Shown here: one piece after another, positions 5,818 through 5,863 of the stretch
Position numbering within the stretch: the stretch's first letter is position 1
Layout of the letters: every line of letters begins with the position of its first letter
Origin: CAYHKY01 sp964357355
Lineage (GTDB): Bacteria; Patescibacteriota; Microgenomatia; UBA10105
Direction: 5' to 3'
DNA: 5,863 nt
NCBI GenBank assembly: GCA_964357355.1
Contig: CAYHKY010000080.1
Coordinates: 1 to 5,863 of the forward strand
Notes under the pieces: generated by a model
Told to the model about the DNA's origin: nothing
The model's database searches: none
The model's input: only the letters and a program-made list of their open reading frames with translations
Made by a program: the position numbers and the translations under genes

Positions 5818-5836
5818 CGCAGTTAGCACTTTAACA
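5818..5836 (+). repeat. Right copy of the 19-bp imperfect inverted repeat
   Basis: See the left copy at 22-40. It lies about 50 bp upstream of the ancestral start of the interrupted gene and is preceded by CAGGACTTACG. It could be part of that gene's promoter region or the edge of an old mobile or repetitive element continuing outside the window. Confidence 0.4.
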
Positions 5837-5863
5837 TAATGGTTGATTTGATTTCTACCTAAA

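Noticed and set aside
5823..5830. TTAGCACT resembling half of a CIRCE operator
   Set aside because: No GAGTGCTAA half follows at the required 9-bp spacing, and the site is not upstream of a heat-shock gene.
1..5863. CRISPR arrays, tRNA or rRNA genes
   Set aside because: No regularly spaced repeats, cloverleaf-like segments with T-loop GTTCRANNC, or rRNA-like blocks were found on either strand.

Overview
The window carries a bacterial chaperonin operon, a long unusual protein with a carbonic-anhydrase-like metal site, and a second gene with a related motif that has been split by an insertion sequence. GroES and GroEL look like those of a candidate-phyla-radiation bacterium (Patescibacteria, perhaps Microgenomates). 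The hints are the Trp-rich GroES C-terminus (KKWGGNE, EEWLLVEQKDILAIVE) and the GroEL segments KKWGAPNVIHDGVTVAKEI and ENMGAQLVKEAASKTNDVAG. This placement is from memory of family sequences; a Chloroflexota-like source is the main alternative. Reading frames fit the standard genetic code.

Layout. 1-121: space downstream of groEL with a bidirectional intrinsic terminator (59-94). 122-2132, minus strand: groES then groEL, each with a good Shine-Dalgarno, 58 bp apart. 2133-2485: a divergent regulatory region. It holds a TATAAT box for groES-groEL, a leader made almost entirely of two tandem hairpins (2145-2269) ending at the groES ribosome binding site, and a TATAAT box so close to the next gene that its mRNA should be leaderless. 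2486-4183, plus strand: a 565-residue protein with C-x-D-G-R and H-F-G-C motifs like the zinc site of beta-carbonic anhydrases, plus a long unrecognised C-terminal part. 4209-5766, minus strand: a convergent gene with CGDGRN and HTDQHC motifs, interrupted at codon 13 by an 865-bp IS5-family element (4861-5725) with 18-bp inverted repeats, a TTA target duplication and a transposase split over two frames at an A8 tract.

How it fits together. The groES-groEL unit is the standard folding machine, apparently controlled by something other than CIRCE/HrcA, since no CIRCE site is present. The two carbonic-anhydrase-like genes end 25 bp apart and share the C-x-D-G-R-N signature, so they may be functionally linked, but this is inference. 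The IS has probably inactivated the second one in this genome. An imperfect 19-bp inverted repeat lies near the two ends of the window (22-40 and 5818-5836). Its meaning is unknown.
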